From Betaproteobacteria bacterium (GTDB taxonomy: Bacteria > Pseudomonadota > Gammaproteobacteria > Burkholderiales > JAHFRG01), in the NCBI GenBank assembly GCA_023258935.1, contig JAHFRG010000076.1:1-7548 (forward strand): DNA of 7,548 bases. The letters run 5' to 3'. Of the stretch, positions 6,693 to 7,548 are shown piece by piece. Under the pieces are notes generated by a model that had not been told where the DNA came from, ran no database searches, and saw only the letters and a list, made by a program, of their open reading frames with translations. Made by a program: the position numbers and the translations under genes. The stretch's first letter is position 1, and each line of letters starts with the position of its first letter.

Positions 6693-7010
6693 TTACTTCT
6701 TCTTTTCAGGCGTGGTTGCCGTCGCTGCTGGCGCCGGTGTCGGCGTCGGCGCACCGAACGGCCCCGGATCCTGGCAGGCAGTTAACTGAGGCTTCTGGTC
6801 CTTTGCTTTTAGATAGTTCTCGGCAACGCGGTTCTGAGCCAAACATAACTTGTAAGCCGAAACCTTGTCGCCGTAATCGGCCTTGGCTTTGGCTTCATCC
6901 GCCTTGGCTTTTGCTTCTTCCGAAGGCGGGGGCAGCTTGGCATAAGTCAAACCTGCGCTCAAGAATAACAATGCCAAGCCACAGATGATTGCTTCAGCTG
7001 GTTTTCTCAT
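6693..7010 (-). CDS. Small exported protein of unknown function downstream of the formate dehydrogenase gamma gene
   Basis: The protein has 105 residues. The ATG at 7010 is chosen for its GGAGG ribosome site five bases upstream and because it gives a clean signal peptide (MRKP start, hydrophobic core about 8-21, likely cleavage after TYA at residue 24). The mature part runs KLPPPSEEA, then two exact copies of EAKAKAD (32-38, 39-45), then a compact segment with C56 (YKLCLAQNRVAENY) and C79 that could form a disulfide in the periplasm. It ends in a Pro/Thr/Ala-rich tail (PTPTPAPA) and KKK. There is no lipobox. It starts 20 bases after the formate dehydrogenase gamma stop, so the two are co-transcribed. 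I do not recognise a named family. A periplasmic accessory of the dehydrogenase is possible but rests only on position. Confidence 0.75.
   Translation of the reverse strand: MRKPAEAIICGLALLFLSAGLTYAKLPPPSEEAKAKADEAKAKADYGDKVSAYKLCLAQNRVAENYLKAKDQKPQLTACQDPGPFGAPTPTPAPAATATTPEKKK
6876..6917 (-). repeat. Two-copy 21-bp in-frame tandem repeat
   Basis: Units at 6897-6917 and 6876-6896 are identical at 19 of 21 bases and encode EAKAKAD twice. The reading frame is kept and both differences are synonymous. This points to a fairly recent duplication or to selection for the Lys/Ala helix. Confidence 0.85.
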
Positions 7011-7030
7011 TATTTCCTCCGATAAAATAA

Positions 7031-7548
7031 TTACGGCCTGGCCTGCGCAGCATCCGCCGCACTTATTGGTTTTTGGGCGCTCTTGCCGGATTTGATGTCG
7101 TTGTACCAGAGTTCGTGATGCTCCTTGGCCCAAGTCTCGTCAACTGTGCCGTTTCGCATCGATTGGTAAGCGCCTTCCACTCCCAGCGTACCCATGTAGA
7201 TGTGCCCCAGCGAAGCGGCAATGTAGATTACTGCAAAAACCGCATGAATCACGTTGGCCTGCTGCATCATTGCGCGCCCTTGCTCGAAGTTCGGGAAGTC
7301 CAGGATAAGCCCGGTCACTGCGATGATGATGCTCAACAAAAAAACACCACCCCAGAACCACCCCTTCTCGCCGGCATTGAAGCGGCCGGAAGGCACGTGC
7401 TCCTTGGTAAACATTCCGCCCGCTTTCTTGAACCACATGAAATCATACGCTTTCCAAATATTATCCTTGAAGAAGGTCACAAACGTCGCCGCCACACAGA
7501 AGATGAACAGGGGTCCGAAAAAGTTGTGCAGATTTTTCGAAATAATGG
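7031..7548 (-). CDS. Formate dehydrogenase gamma subunit (diheme cytochrome b), 5' part outside the window
   Basis: The 171 visible residues are the C-terminal part; the frame stays open to the window edge, so the GTG at 7495 is not the real start. Seen: LHNFFGPLF (fragment residues 6-14), whose His matches a heme ligand of E. coli FdnI; GRFNAGEKGWFW (55-66), parallel to GKYNAGQKMMFW in FdnI; a membrane helix at about 66-83; and a second helix at about 99-117 with H101 and H115, 14 residues apart like FdnI His155 and His169. WAKEHHELWY follows on the cytoplasmic side. Known: this subunit anchors formate dehydrogenase in the inner membrane and passes electrons from the Fe-S subunit through two hemes b to quinone. 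Alpha and beta genes would be expected to the right, outside the window. fdnI, fdoI and fdhC names are all used, so none is assigned. Confidence 0.93.
   Translation of the reverse strand, partial: IISKNLHNFFGPLFIFCVAATFVTFFKDNIWKAYDFMWFKKAGGMFTKEHVPSGRFNAGEKGWFWGGVFLLSIIIAVTGLILDFPNFEQGRAMMQQANVIHAVFAVIYIAASLGHIYMGTLGVEGAYQSMRNGTVDETWAKEHHELWYNDIKSGKSAQKPISAADAAQARP

Noticed and set aside
7031..7495. GTG at 7495 as start of a short 154-residue protein
   Set aside because: The frame continues to the window edge with clear formate dehydrogenase gamma sequence, including a heme-ligand His, so the true start is outside.
1..7548. CRISPR arrays, tRNA or rRNA genes, insertion sequences or phage attachment sites
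   Set aside because: No regularly spaced repeats, tRNA-like folds, transposase frames or flanking inverted repeats were seen.

Overview
The window looks like part of a bacterial chromosome, probably from a betaproteobacterium that can live with little or no oxygen. This placement is an inference. It rests on the gene content (an AorABC-type aldehyde oxidoreductase operon of the kind known from Aromatoleum, plus a respiratory formate dehydrogenase cytochrome b subunit), on balanced base composition and on Proteobacteria-like proteins. No 16S rRNA or other taxonomic marker is present.

Left part, minus strand (3911 down to the left edge): four tightly packed genes run aorA-aorB-aorC-aorD. AorA is a ferredoxin-like subunit with four [4Fe-4S] motifs. 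AorB is the large tungsten- (or molybdenum-) pterin subunit of the aldehyde:ferredoxin oxidoreductase (AOR) family. AorC is an FAD/NAD(P)H oxidoreductase. AorD is a MoaD/ThiS-like small protein cut by the window edge. Together they would form a complex that interconverts aldehydes and carboxylic acids and passes electrons through the iron-sulfur chain to FAD and NAD+. A strong 12-bp hairpin lies in the aorB-aorC spacer, the only long gap inside the operon.

Middle (3912 to about 4267): a divergent intergenic region of about 350 bases. It holds a candidate sigma-70 promoter for the rightward genes, a weak candidate for the leftward operon, an FNR-like box, a short palindrome and two leader stem-loops.

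Right of centre, plus strand (about 4268-6631): moaA and moeA, the first and last steps of pterin cofactor synthesis (cyclic pyranopterin formation and metal insertion). Their position back-to-back with a tungsten-enzyme operon suggests that they supply its cofactor.

Right end, minus strand (7548 down to 6693): the 3' part of a formate dehydrogenase gamma subunit (diheme cytochrome b), then a small exported protein of unknown function with a two-copy 21-bp repeat. This unit and moeA converge on one symmetric terminator at 6645-6671.

Overall the window joins two pterin-metal enzymes (an AOR and a formate dehydrogenase) with two cofactor-synthesis genes. The AOR system is of a described type. 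The least explained items are the aorB-aorC hairpin, the control of the divergent region and the small exported protein.
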